A stretch of 64,000 bases of DNA from Halobacteroides halobius DSM 5150 (GTDB lineage Bacteria > Bacillota > Halanaerobiia > Halobacteroidales > Halobacteroidaceae), in assembly GCF_000328625.1 (NCBI RefSeq), contig NC_019978.1, positions 1,612,001 to 1,676,000 on the forward strand. The letters run 5' to 3'. Below are positions 8,975 to 17,296 of the stretch, in pieces. A program made the position numbers and the translations under genes. The notes beneath the pieces were generated by a model. It searched no databases and was not told where the DNA came from. It saw only the letters and a program-made list of their open reading frames with translations. How positions within the stretch are numbered: position 1 is the stretch's first letter; each line of letters begins with the position of its first letter.

Positions 8975-10370
8975 CTTGCTCCTCCTTTCTTTTATTTTTT
9001 ATCTGCTGCTTAATTAACTTTCTCTCTAACATAAATCCACCACGCCTACTATAAAATTTAATAATATCAATTGCTTTTAATTGATTACCAACTTTAGACT
9101 GATTATAATGCAATAAAGCAACAGAATAAGGAATCTCCTCTTTAGCTTCAAAACCTCTAATTCCTGCTGCACCAGTAGTACCTGCATCAACTACCATAGT
9201 TCCTTCTTTATTATAAATCTTAAAACTATGATCATGACCATGTAATAAAAGTGGGATTTCTCCTAATACACTTATAGCTTGTCTAAATTCATGAACTACT
9301 ACAATATCAGGAGATTTTTTTAGTTTAGTAACTAATTTATTGACAGTCTGTCTAGATTCCTGCATCTTTTCTCCTGTTAATGGCTTCATTTGTTTACTAT
9401 CAGCTGCTGGATCATCTACCCCCACAATCTTTAACCCTTTAATATTTATTACATTAGATTCTATAATAATTACATTATCAAATTCCTTCATTTGTTTAAT
9501 GATTGCAGGTGAATCATGGTTACCAGCTACAAAAATATAAGGAACCTTTAACTGATCTATCTTAGTCAATAAATTACCTTCTATAGGAGTTCCATAATCA
9601 GTGATATCTCCTGAGTCAATTACTAAATCAACATTAAAACTATCTACTAGTTGCATAACATATTTTAAAGCCACAGGGTTATTATGTATATCTGAAATAT
9701 GTAATACCTGCAAATCCCCTGTCACTTGATTTAGAGGTTGTAAAGTATCGACTCTCTTAAAAAGTTGTGCCATATTAGAAGCAATCAATTGAACTTCTGC
9801 TCCTAATTGCTCAATATTATCAATACCTTCTTGAATCAAACTAATCATCCAAGGGGCTGCTTCTAACATTCCTACAAAATTAGGATCATCAAAGGCAGAT
9901 AAATTATAAGTATAATAAGTTCCTAACCCTAAAGATAAAACAACAACTACTCCAATTACTAATCCTTTCATTACAGTAGCATGTGTTAATTCAACTGTCC
10001 CTGCCCCTACCATGCCTGCTAAAGCAGATAGTATCAATAATCTAATAATAAATAACTGCAGAATCTGTTTGGCCCTCTCTTTTAATAAAACAACCAATTC
10101 TTCTTTTTGTTGTACATTCTCAATAATAGAAGCTAGCTTTTCTTGGTGAATCGACTGCAAAGTTACCTCTAGGTCTAAAGGAGTTAGATGAGTATCAGCT
10201 ACTATCTTACCAATTGGAGGAAAATTTATTGTTGTAGATGGATGATAAGACAACTTTAAATCAAGTTCAATATTAAAAGCATTCAATTTATAAGTTTTAG
10301 TTGCAGCAAAATTAAGGATTAATAATACACCAAGCATTGACATAAATACTTTAATTACTAACTCCTGCAT
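8967..10370 (-). CDS. Membrane-anchored calcineurin-like metallophosphoesterase
   Basis: The 467-residue protein has two parts. Residues 1-215 hold an N-terminal membrane segment (5-25), an extracytoplasmic stretch, and two more membrane segments near 108-130 and 135-155. Residues 220-430 form a metallophosphoesterase with ISDIHNNP, DSGDITDYG, VAGNHDSP and LLHGHDHS in order, all the metal ligands of the family. The last 25 residues are very basic (KLIKQQIKNKRKEEQDE). It sits between cinA and thpR with short or overlapping junctions, so it belongs to that operon. The substrate is unknown. The intact active site argues for a real enzyme. Confidence 0.85.
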   Translation of the reverse strand: MQELVIKVFMSMLGVLLILNFAATKTYKLNAFNIELDLKLSYHPSTTINFPPIGKIVADTHLTPLDLEVTLQSIHQEKLASIIENVQQKEELVVLLKERAKQILQLFIIRLLILSALAGMVGAGTVELTHATVMKGLVIGVVVVLSLGLGTYYTYNLSAFDDPNFVGMLEAAPWMISLIQEGIDNIEQLGAEVQLIASNMAQLFKRVDTLQPLNQVTGDLQVLHISDIHNNPVALKYVMQLVDSFNVDLVIDSGDITDYGTPIEGNLLTKIDQLKVPYIFVAGNHDSPAIIKQMKEFDNVIIIESNVINIKGLKIVGVDDPAADSKQMKPLTGEKMQESRQTVNKLVTKLKKSPDIVVVHEFRQAISVLGEIPLLLHGHDHSFKIYNKEGTMVVDAGTTGAAGIRGFEAKEEIPYSVALLHYNQSKVGNQLKAIDIIKFYSRRGGFMLERKLIKQQIKNKRKEEQDE

Positions 10371-10401
10371 AGAATCGTCCTTCCTAGAAAAAGTATATTA
10401 T

Positions 10402-11640
10402 CTAATTCAATAATTCCAAACGTAATAAATTTAAAATAGTCTGTGCAGTTAAGTATTTAACTCTATATCTACCACCATTGAATTTAAACTGATAACTTTT
10501 TACATCATCATTAATAGCTAGGGCCATATAAACCAATCCAACTGGCTTTTCTTCTGTGCCACCACTTGGCCCGGCAATTCCTGTTGTTGCTAATCCAATA
10601 TCAGTTTTAGCTAAATTTTTAACTCCAAGTGCCATCTCTTGAGCTACTTTTTGACTTACTGCTCCAACTTCTTGTAGTGTCGTTTTCTTAACATTTAGTA
10701 ATTCTTGTTTAGCCTGATTACTATAACTAACTACTCCTCGTTCAAAATAAGCGGAACTTCCTGGTACATTAGTTAATCTATGTCCTACCAATCCTCCTGT
10801 GCAAGATTCTGCTACTGCTACTGTTAAGTCTTTATCCCATAATAAATCAGCCACTACTTTTTCTAATGTATCATCATCATACCCATAAATATACTCCCCA
10901 ATTCTTCCTTGTAATTTCTGTTCTTCATGTCTAATTAATTCTTTAGCTGCTTGTTTGGTATTTGCTTTAGCTGTTAATCTTAATTTAACTTCTCCTTGGC
11001 TAGCTAAAGGAGCAATAGTTGGATTTTCTTGTTCTCTTAAAATATCAGCAATCTTTGTTTCAAGACTTGATTCTCCAATCCCACACGTCTTAATTACTTT
11101 AGAATAAATCCGTTCATCATCTAGAAATTTTTCTTTTAAATAAGGCAAGATACTCTCTTTCATCATTGCTTTCATTTCTAAGGGAACTCCTGGTAAGGAT
11201 ACGATCACCTTATTATCTTGTACTACTAATATACCTGGTGCAGTGCCTTGATTATTCTTAATTATTTTAGCTCCTTGAGGTAAATAAGCTTGTCTAAGAT
11301 TATTATCTGACATTGGTCTATCTGCTTGCTTAAAATAACTTTTTACCTGGGCCAAAGCTTCTTGAGATTTAACCAGTTCTAAGTCTAACACTTCTGCTAC
11401 TACTTCTCTAGTTATGTCATCTTGGGTTGGCCCTAGCCCACCAGTAGTAATAATTAAATCAGAACGTTTTAAACCATTAGATAATGTCTCTATCATCCGT
11501 TCCTTATTATCCCCGATAGTTGCTTTATAATACAGGTTAATTCCATATCTTGCTAGTTCTTTAGCTATCCACTGTGAATTAGTATCTACAATTTGTCCTA
11601 ATAATAGTTCTGTTCCAATTGTAATAATCTCTGCTTTCAT
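10402..11640 (-). CDS. cinA: CinA family protein (nicotinamide-nucleotide amidase)
   Basis: The 412-residue protein has the two-domain CinA layout. A molybdopterin-binding-like N-domain carries EIITIGTELLLGQIVDTN at the start and TTGGLGPTQDDITRE near residue 70. A C-terminal amidase domain carries VAESCTGGLVGHRLTNVPGS near residue 280 and GIAGPSGGTEEKPVG near 360. The C-domain hydrolyses nicotinamide mononucleotide in pyridine-nucleotide recycling. The second ATG (11640) is chosen because GGAGG lies nine bases before it; the first ATG abuts that site. In several Firmicutes cinA is co-transcribed with recA during competence. Here it heads the block leading to recA. Confidence 0.95.
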   Translation of the reverse strand: MKAEIITIGTELLLGQIVDTNSQWIAKELARYGINLYYKATIGDNKERMIETLSNGLKRSDLIITTGGLGPTQDDITREVVAEVLDLELVKSQEALAQVKSYFKQADRPMSDNNLRQAYLPQGAKIIKNNQGTAPGILVVQDNKVIVSLPGVPLEMKAMMKESILPYLKEKFLDDERIYSKVIKTCGIGESSLETKIADILREQENPTIAPLASQGEVKLRLTAKANTKQAAKELIRHEEQKLQGRIGEYIYGYDDDTLEKVVADLLWDKDLTVAVAESCTGGLVGHRLTNVPGSSAYFERGVVSYSNQAKQELLNVKKTTLQEVGAVSQKVAQEMALGVKNLAKTDIGLATTGIAGPSGGTEEKPVGLVYMALAINDDVKSYQFKFNGGRYRVKYLTAQTILNLLRLELLN

Positions 11641-11678
11641 ATTTTTCATCCTCCATTTAATAATCTTTGCTCCTTTTT

Positions 11679-11707
11679 AGAATACCAAATTCCAACTAGC
11701 TATTCAA
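11679..11707 (-). promoter_or_regulatory. Candidate sigma-A promoter of cinA
   Basis: On the minus strand TTGAAT, 17 bases, TATTCT, about 38 bases upstream of the chosen cinA start. The spacing is good and the -10 is weak. Confidence 0.4.
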
Positions 11708-11736
11708 AAAAATCTCATCTCTTCTCAAAAGAAAAA

Positions 11737-11760
11737 CAGGTCAGCTAACTAGCTAACCTG
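11737..11760 (-). terminator. Terminator after the HhH-DUF4912 gene
   Basis: Imperfect stem CAGGT-C-AGCT / AGCT-A-ACCTG with one internal mismatch, followed on the minus strand by TTTTTC. Confidence 0.7.
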
Positions 11761-11774
11761 AAAAAGTAATAAAT

Positions 11775-12686
11775 TTATTTAACTTGCTCACTAGAGCCAC
11801 TTAATAGTTCAGATGAACCTAGCAAATTCATTGAACTATATCTCTCATTTAAACTAGATGCTAAATTAGCCAATTCACTAAATTCTTCTAACTTTCTGAC
11901 TACATCTACAGAACTATTACCTTCCCCTGCCAATAAGCCACCTGATAACATATAGATCTTTTCTACTCTCTCTTCAACTGTCATCCACTTTTCACTAAAC
12001 TCATCACTTACAGTATTATTAGGCATTGTAATCTGATTAGACTTAATTACAGAATGAAATTTATTAGTTTTATCTATAATTCCTAATTCTACCTTATAAT
12101 TATGATTAGGTTCTAAGTTATTTAGATACCAATTATCATTATCTAAACCAATAGTGATATTTCTTTGTTGAGTCGTATCTAAATCATAAATCCGAAGGGC
12201 CAATTCTACTTCATTAATACTATTATAACCAGCTGCAAAAACTATTTTGTTTATCTCCTCTGTTGTATATTCCCAATACAAATGAGCAGTTTCAGGATTT
12301 TTAACCTGTAAAACTAATTTATTATCATTATAGTTAGTTGGCAAAGAATATATATTCATAATATCCTCTGTAACTTCTTTATCATCCTCTTTATTCTTTT
12401 GGGCCAACTCACTAGTCTGAGCAGAACTGATACCCTCCTCAACTGCTAACTGCTTTAAATTAGTCTCCTCCATTTGAGTAGTAATTTCTTTTTGAATACT
12501 AGCAAATAATTTCTTTCCAATCCCCTTTACCTTTCTTAAATCTCCTAGACTAGTAAATGAATCTTTTGATGTACGATAATCAACTATTCTTTGAGCCAAA
12601 GTAGAGCCAATCCCCTTTAAAGACATTAATTTTTCAACTTGAGCCGTATTAATATTAACTTGAGAAGATTTGGTGTCTGACTTCAT
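11775..12686 (-). CDS. Helix-hairpin-helix plus DUF4912 protein
   Basis: The 303-residue protein starts at the second in-frame ATG, which has GGAGG nine bases upstream. Residues 5-70 form a ComEA-like double helix-hairpin-helix (VNINTAQVEKLMSLKGIGSTLAQRIVDYR split by GDLRKVKGIGKKL), a non-specific DNA-binding fold. Residues about 105-215 match DUF4912 (VLQVKNPETAHLYWEYT, LALRIYDL). The rest is low-complexity and rich in Ser and Glu. No signal peptide is present, so unlike ComEA it should be cytoplasmic. DUF4912 proteins are common in Halanaerobiales and have no known activity. The fusion suggests a DNA-associated role, but that is inference. Confidence 0.75.
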   Translation of the reverse strand: MKSDTKSSQVNINTAQVEKLMSLKGIGSTLAQRIVDYRTSKDSFTSLGDLRKVKGIGKKLFASIQKEITTQMEETNLKQLAVEEGISSAQTSELAQKNKEDDKEVTEDIMNIYSLPTNYNDNKLVLQVKNPETAHLYWEYTTEEINKIVFAAGYNSINEVELALRIYDLDTTQQRNITIGLDNDNWYLNNLEPNHNYKVELGIIDKTNKFHSVIKSNQITMPNNTVSDEFSEKWMTVEERVEKIYMLSGGLLAGEGNSSVDVVRKLEEFSELANLASSLNERYSSMNLLGSSELLSGSSEQVK

Positions 12687-12797
12687 TATTTTTAACCTCC
12701 TTAAAATCAAAAAATATACTATAAATCCTTAGCCTATAACAATTCTATCAATAATAGTAAAAAAATACAAATATAACAGTAATTTATTTACCAAATA

Positions 12798-13454
12798 TTA
12801 AAATTTGTAGGTAATCCCCATACTCGCTCGTAGCCCTTGGATATATAACAAGTCATCTTTTCTATTAGCCACTAACTCTTTTGTGTAACTATTATACTCC
12901 TTCCTTAAATCAATCCTAGCCACCCGATAATTAAGACTTGTTACAATAGATAAGTTATCAGTAATAGAATGATTATTCTTAGTTCCTAATAAAAAGCCCA
13001 ATCCCCTTCCTGTTTTATAATAATTATCAATATACTTAGTTTCATAGCGATAATCACTATAGTAATAATACACACAGCTTAAGCCTAATTCTGTGCTCCT
13101 ATTTAACTTATAGATTACCTTCGTGTAAGGGCCAACTAATTGCCGAGTATATCTACGTTCAATTAATCTTCCAATTCCTTGTATAGTATCCTCCCACTTA
13201 GCTGTAACTTGATCGACTCCAATTCCAACACCAAATCTCTTCACTGGCCAATAGATAGCTTCTCCATAGTAACCTAATCCTTCATTTAAGCTTTCTCGTA
13301 ATGCAAAGTTATTATCTATTTGCCCCTGCTTAATCGTAGAATAAAGGAGATTATTATATGTAAGCCCACCAACAAAAACTATATTCGACTGGGCTAACGC
13401 AGTCAGATTAAAAGAAAAAACTATTATAAATATCAACACTACATAATTTTTCAT
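12798..13454 (-). CDS. Secreted outer-membrane beta-barrel-like protein
   Basis: The 218-residue protein starts at MKNYVVLIF, where GGAGG lies five bases upstream. A signal peptide with a hydrophobic core and an AxA-like TALAQ cleavage site occupies residues 1-22. The rest alternates polar and aromatic residues (YYYYSDYRYETKYIDNYYKTGRG), as in short beta-barrels. It ends in GITYKF with a terminal phenylalanine, the classical outer-membrane protein signature. This fits a diderm Firmicute. No family is recognised. It follows the lipoprotein gene on the same strand but behind a perfect terminator hairpin. Confidence 0.65.
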   Translation of the reverse strand: MKNYVVLIFIIVFSFNLTALAQSNIVFVGGLTYNNLLYSTIKQGQIDNNFALRESLNEGLGYYGEAIYWPVKRFGVGIGVDQVTAKWEDTIQGIGRLIERRYTRQLVGPYTKVIYKLNRSTELGLSCVYYYYSDYRYETKYIDNYYKTGRGLGFLLGTKNNHSITDNLSIVTSLNYRVARIDLRKEYNSYTKELVANRKDDLLYIQGLRASMGITYKF

Positions 13455-13475
13455 AAAATCCTCCCTAATATACAA

Positions 13476-13501
13476 AAGGTCAGGAATTAATTCCTGACCT
13501 T
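13476..13501 (-). terminator. Perfect palindromic terminator after the lipoprotein gene
   Basis: A 26-base perfect palindrome (AAGGTCAGGAATT and its complement). It lies ten bases after the lipoprotein stop and just before the ribosome site of the beta-barrel gene. The minus-strand T-run is short, so it may attenuate rather than stop. Confidence 0.6.
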
Positions 13502-13510
13502 GTTGACTAC

Positions 13511-14968
13511 TTACTTTCTATTCATTATCTCTCCAGAAGAATCTAACTTAAGTACATAAGCGTCTTGATCACCATCACCAAACTCATTATTTTGAGCATA
13601 ACCAGCTGCAAAGTAATTACCATCTTCAGCTATTGCTACTGCATCAAATCTCTTAGCATAGACACTCTTAGTAGAATCTGCTTGATAAGACCAGTCTATA
13701 GCTCCATCAGCATGAACTTTTATTATTGTACCAACACTACCTTTAGTTCCAGCTAACACGTATTTATTATTGTTTTCATCCCAGTTAACATCTCGCAATA
13801 CAGTTGCAGTACTAGTACTATATTGCTTACCAAAAACTTTAGCTAAATCAGCATCTATTTTAACTAGATAACCTTTATTTTCATCAGTACCAGCTAGCAC
13901 ATAATTATTATCCTTAACTTGCTCAATAGTATATAGCTTAGTTTGAGCAGTAGTACCAAAGTACTTTTTATCTTTTATTTCTAAATTAGAATCTAGCTTA
14001 AATACAACACCTTTCATATTAGCATCACTACCACTATTACCTACATAGCCTACTACTAAATAATTCTCTTTCTTAGTTTCAACTACTGATCGTAAATTAA
14101 TATAATCATAACCAGTTACTGGGATCTTTTTATTTATTCTCTCTCCACTCTCTAGATTAACCTTAGCTACATATCCCTTAGCCGACTGGCTAGAACCATC
14201 ATTACCAACGACTACTAAATAATCCTCAGTTTCTGTAACCACAGCCGATCTAAAGAAGACCCTATCAGATACAAAACCTATATATTCATTAACTACTTCT
14301 CCAGATTCATCAACCTTTCTTACATATCCATCGTATGTTCCATTACCTACTCCTTCATAACCAACTAATAAGTATTCATCACCAAGTAAGTTGACTATAT
14401 CCTCTACCGCAGTAAAGCGGTCTGGATACCTTTTATTTCCAACCTCTATGGCCCAGTCCTTTAATCCAGCCTGATCTCCTTTTACTGCATAAGCCTGTTT
14501 AGTAAAAGCACTATCATATCCAGCTGCAAGATAACCTCCATCACTAGTAGCTAAAATAGCATGAAACCCATCATTACCATAACCACCATAAGTACTCTTA
14601 AATTTTTTCGATAAGACTTTGATTCTTCGGCTACTAAATATTTTTTTATCATCTGTTCTAACTCGAACTGTAATTGTTCCTTGGCCCGGCTGTAGAGCCT
14701 TAAATGTAGGTGTAGCTGTAGTATTATTTCCAAAGCTACCTATATTAGTATTTCCTTTAAGAGCCCAAGTATAATCTAGTTTACTTTCTTTAGTATTAGC
14801 TACTTCAACAGAAAACTTAGTCTCTTCTCCTTTAATCATCATCTCTGGAATATCCACCTGAGTAATTACCTGTTGGTCATTACTTGTTAGTTGATTCTTT
14901 GTGCAGCCAACTGCTACTAAAGACATTATAATTACTAACAATATTATTATTTTTTGCTTATAATTCAT
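13511..14968 (-). CDS. Lipoprotein with repeated beta-propeller-like units
   Basis: The 485-residue protein has a lipoprotein signal (hydrophobic residues 6-20, lipobox LVAVGC with Cys22). Residues 35-120 resemble an Ig-like or PKD-like extracellular domain (LDYTWALKGNTNIGSFG, GTITVRVRTDDK). From about 125 to the end there are six to seven repeats of about 55 residues with the pattern SDGGYLAAGY and KVDESGEVV, as in delta-60 or PQQ-like propellers. It is presumably anchored in a membrane and exposed outside the cytoplasm. No enzymatic motif is seen. It has its own strong promoter at 15008-15036. Confidence 0.75.
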   Translation of the reverse strand: MNYKQKIIILLVIIMSLVAVGCTKNQLTSNDQQVITQVDIPEMMIKGEETKFSVEVANTKESKLDYTWALKGNTNIGSFGNNTTATPTFKALQPGQGTITVRVRTDDKKIFSSRRIKVLSKKFKSTYGGYGNDGFHAILATSDGGYLAAGYDSAFTKQAYAVKGDQAGLKDWAIEVGNKRYPDRFTAVEDIVNLLGDEYLLVGYEGVGNGTYDGYVRKVDESGEVVNEYIGFVSDRVFFRSAVVTETEDYLVVVGNDGSSQSAKGYVAKVNLESGERINKKIPVTGYDYINLRSVVETKKENYLVVGYVGNSGSDANMKGVVFKLDSNLEIKDKKYFGTTAQTKLYTIEQVKDNNYVLAGTDENKGYLVKIDADLAKVFGKQYSTSTATVLRDVNWDENNNKYVLAGTKGSVGTIIKVHADGAIDWSYQADSTKSVYAKRFDAVAIAEDGNYFAAGYAQNNEFGDGDQDAYVLKLDSSGEIMNRK

Positions 14969-15007
14969 TCTTCTTCCCCCTCTTTTAATTTCTCTAATTA
15001 TGATTAA

Positions 15008-15036
15008 ATTATATCAAAAGAAAAAAACTATTGCAA
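15008..15036 (-). promoter_or_regulatory. Sigma-A promoter of the lipoprotein gene
   Basis: On the minus strand TTGCAA, 17 bases, TATAAT, about 40 bases before the start codon. Confidence 0.6.
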
Positions 15037-15070
15037 AACAGCTTATAATTTCCTAAATAATGCAAAATAA

Positions 15071-15100
15071 AACAGACTAGCTTAATTAAGCTAGTCTGTT
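15071..15100 (-). terminator. Perfect 30-base terminator palindrome after the FtsH-like gene
   Basis: AACAGACTAGCTTAA with its exact complement, overlapping the stop codon of the FtsH-like gene, followed on the minus strand by TTTATTTTGC. Confidence 0.8.
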
Positions 15101-16593
15101 TAGGCCACCTCTTTAGTTTTATTCATCTCTAACCTTGTTCTAAATTCATCTCCTGTAATACTTTCTGTTTCTAACAATTCTTCTGCTATCGCACTAATAA
15201 ATTCTTTATTAGCTTTAATTTTTTCTGTAACTCTTTCTTCCTGGTATTCAATGATCTCTGAAACCGTCTCATGTAGTTTGGATTTTGGTAAGTTATTTTT
15301 ACTTACTACTCCTAACTTGGACATTCCAGAGAAAACAATTTTTTCAGCTAGTTGATTAGCCTTCTTAAAGTCATTATTGGCCCCAGTACTCCGACTACCT
15401 AGTAGTTCTTCTTCTACTATAGAACCAGCAATTAAAACAGCAATTTGATCTTGTAAATAATCAATAGTCTGTAAATAATAATCATCTTGAGGATTATGAC
15501 GGACATAACCTAAAGCCTTTCCTCGAGAAGTAATAGTAATATTAGATACAGATTTAGGATTTACTAACTCCCCAATTAAAGCATGACCCGTTTCATGACA
15601 AGCAATACGGTGTAGTTCTTCTTCTTTAGGTTTCCGATTTAATTTTTCACCCATCATTACCTTATCAATAGCTTCTCTAAAGTGCTCACTACTAATCTGA
15701 TCAGCTTCTTCACGTAAAGCCATAATAGCAGCTTCATTAGTTAAGTTCTCTAATTGAGCTCCAGAAAATCTGAATGTCTCCTTAGCAAGTTGCGTTAAAT
15801 CAACTTCAGTTGCTAATGGTTTATTTCTTGTATGAATCTTTAAAATATGCTCTCTTCCTTCTTTATCTGGTAGATCAACCTTAACAACCCGATCAAATCT
15901 ACCTGGCCTTAATAGTGCTTTATCTAAGATATCTATTCTATTTGTAGCTCCAATTACTAATACATTGACTTGATCATCAACAGAAATACCATCTAATTCA
16001 GTTAAAAGTTGGTTTAAAGTTTGATCATACTCCATATGACTACTATTTTGGCCCCGTTTACTTCCTAATACATCTATTTCATCAATAAAAATAATAGCAT
16101 TATTCTTATCTGATTTTTTAGCTTTTTCTCTAGCTTCTTTAAATAATTTTCTAACTCTCTTAGCCCCTACTCCTGCATACATCTCAATAAACTCACTACC
16201 AGAAGTAGAAATAAATACAGAATCAATATAATTTGCTGCTGCTTTTGCCATTAAAGTCTTTCCCGTTCCAGGAGGACCACTTAATAATAATCCTTTAAGA
16301 GGTCTAATTCCTAGATCTTTAATCTGTTGTTTACTCTTTACAAAATTTAATGCTTCTAATAATTCTTGCTTAGCTGCATCTTGTCCACCAATATCCGAAA
16401 AATCAACCTCAGGAATCATAGACTTATCCCCACTACCAATTGATAATTTTTTTCCTAAACTCTTCTTATCTATCACATTAAATAAATAATATCCGATTCC
16501 ACCCAACAATAGAACTGGAAGTAAATTAATTCCTTGGGCAGCTAAGAATATAACCACTGCTAATCCAACACCCAACCCTAATTCTTTAACCAT
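15100..16593 (-). CDS. Compact FtsH-like AAA+ zinc metalloprotease
   Basis: The 497-residue protein carries Walker A GPPGTGKT (106-113), Walker B IIFIDEID (167-174), the second region of homology LLRPGRFDR (near 227), the protease motif HETGH (333-337) and GANNDFKKANQL, which supplies the third zinc-ligand aspartate. The N-terminus has two adjacent hydrophobic segments (about 7-42) and no extracytoplasmic domain, so it is over 100 residues shorter than housekeeping FtsH. The ATG at 16593 has GGAGG eight bases upstream; the GTG at 16602 does not. It overlaps the end of the preceding membrane-protein gene by eight bases. It is probably a specialised paralogue, not the housekeeping FtsH. Confidence 0.85.
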   Translation of the reverse strand: MVKELGLGVGLAVVIFLAAQGINLLPVLLLGGIGYYLFNVIDKKSLGKKLSIGSGDKSMIPEVDFSDIGGQDAAKQELLEALNFVKSKQQIKDLGIRPLKGLLLSGPPGTGKTLMAKAAANYIDSVFISTSGSEFIEMYAGVGAKRVRKLFKEAREKAKKSDKNNAIIFIDEIDVLGSKRGQNSSHMEYDQTLNQLLTELDGISVDDQVNVLVIGATNRIDILDKALLRPGRFDRVVKVDLPDKEGREHILKIHTRNKPLATEVDLTQLAKETFRFSGAQLENLTNEAAIMALREEADQISSEHFREAIDKVMMGEKLNRKPKEEELHRIACHETGHALIGELVNPKSVSNITITSRGKALGYVRHNPQDDYYLQTIDYLQDQIAVLIAGSIVEEELLGSRSTGANNDFKKANQLAEKIVFSGMSKLGVVSKNNLPKSKLHETVSEIIEYQEERVTEKIKANKEFISAIAEELLETESITGDEFRTRLEMNKTKEVA

Positions 16594-17113
16594 TATTTTC
16601 ACCTCCTGTCTTTCGGTTAATTACTTTATAAATCTCATCATTTCCTTTAACCAAGCTTAAATAAATATAGCTAGCATCCACTTGTACTTTGGCTTTTTTT
16701 AAATCATATCTTTCTTGATAAATTGACATCCTTTCTTCTAATTCTAAAAATTTTCCTGTCTCTATAGCTGCATAAAGGGCCAAGTTAACCTTATTAGATA
16801 ATTTCTCAAATTTAAAATAATCCTCTGAAACAAAAGTCATTTTATACTCTTTTTCTGGTAAAGATTCTTTAACCCGGCTTTTAATCTGATTAAAAGTCTG
16901 TTGTAAGTTCTCTACTCTATTTAAAGAGATCTCTAATTTATATTTAGTCTCCAGCTTAGTAATCTTAACTTTTTTTACCCCAGAAATAGCTACTAAATCC
17001 CCTTGTAAAGCGTAATTGATTTGATAATAATTTACTAAATAATTTCCAGCAAAAAAGACTACTAAAGATACTACTACAACTAAAACTAGTACTTTCAGAT
17101 TTATTTTCTTCAT
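16586..17113 (-). CDS. Single-pass membrane protein preceding the FtsH-like protease
   Basis: The 175-residue protein has one strong membrane segment (residues 6-28) and then about 145 residues of charged mixed alpha/beta sequence, probably extracytoplasmic. It contains KVKITKLETKYKLEISLNRVEN and helical stretches near 95-135. I recognise no family. It is translationally coupled to the compact FtsH-like protease, which lacks the extracytoplasmic domain usual in FtsH. One possibility is that this protein supplies that part of the complex or acts as its adaptor. That is a structural inference only. Confidence 0.6.
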   Translation of the reverse strand: MKKINLKVLVLVVVVSLVVFFAGNYLVNYYQINYALQGDLVAISGVKKVKITKLETKYKLEISLNRVENLQQTFNQIKSRVKESLPEKEYKMTFVSEDYFKFEKLSNKVNLALYAAIETGKFLELEERMSIYQERYDLKKAKVQVDASYIYLSLVKGNDEIYKVINRKTGGENNG

Positions 17114-17252
17114 TTATTTCCCTCCCTTCACTGAAGACAACTTTTGTAAGTTTCAAGACAAAAATCATTATAACACAGTTATTAATAGGAATCTAATGTA
17201 AATATCATGTAATTTATGACAAATACCGGTCTGAATACACTTAAACAAAAAA

Positions 17253-17285
17253 AGAGTGTAAACCACATTAATTAGGTCTACACTC
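17253..17285 (-). terminator. Terminator after the Gfo/Idh oxidoreductase gene
   Basis: Stem GAGTGTA-(AA)-CC / GG-(TC)-TACACTC with a loop, followed on the minus strand by a T-run. Confidence 0.65.
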
Positions 17286-17296
17286 AAATTCAAGAT

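Noticed and set aside
14551-14733. 60-codon frame within the lipoprotein gene
   Set aside because: Alternate frame of a well-supported gene on the same strand.
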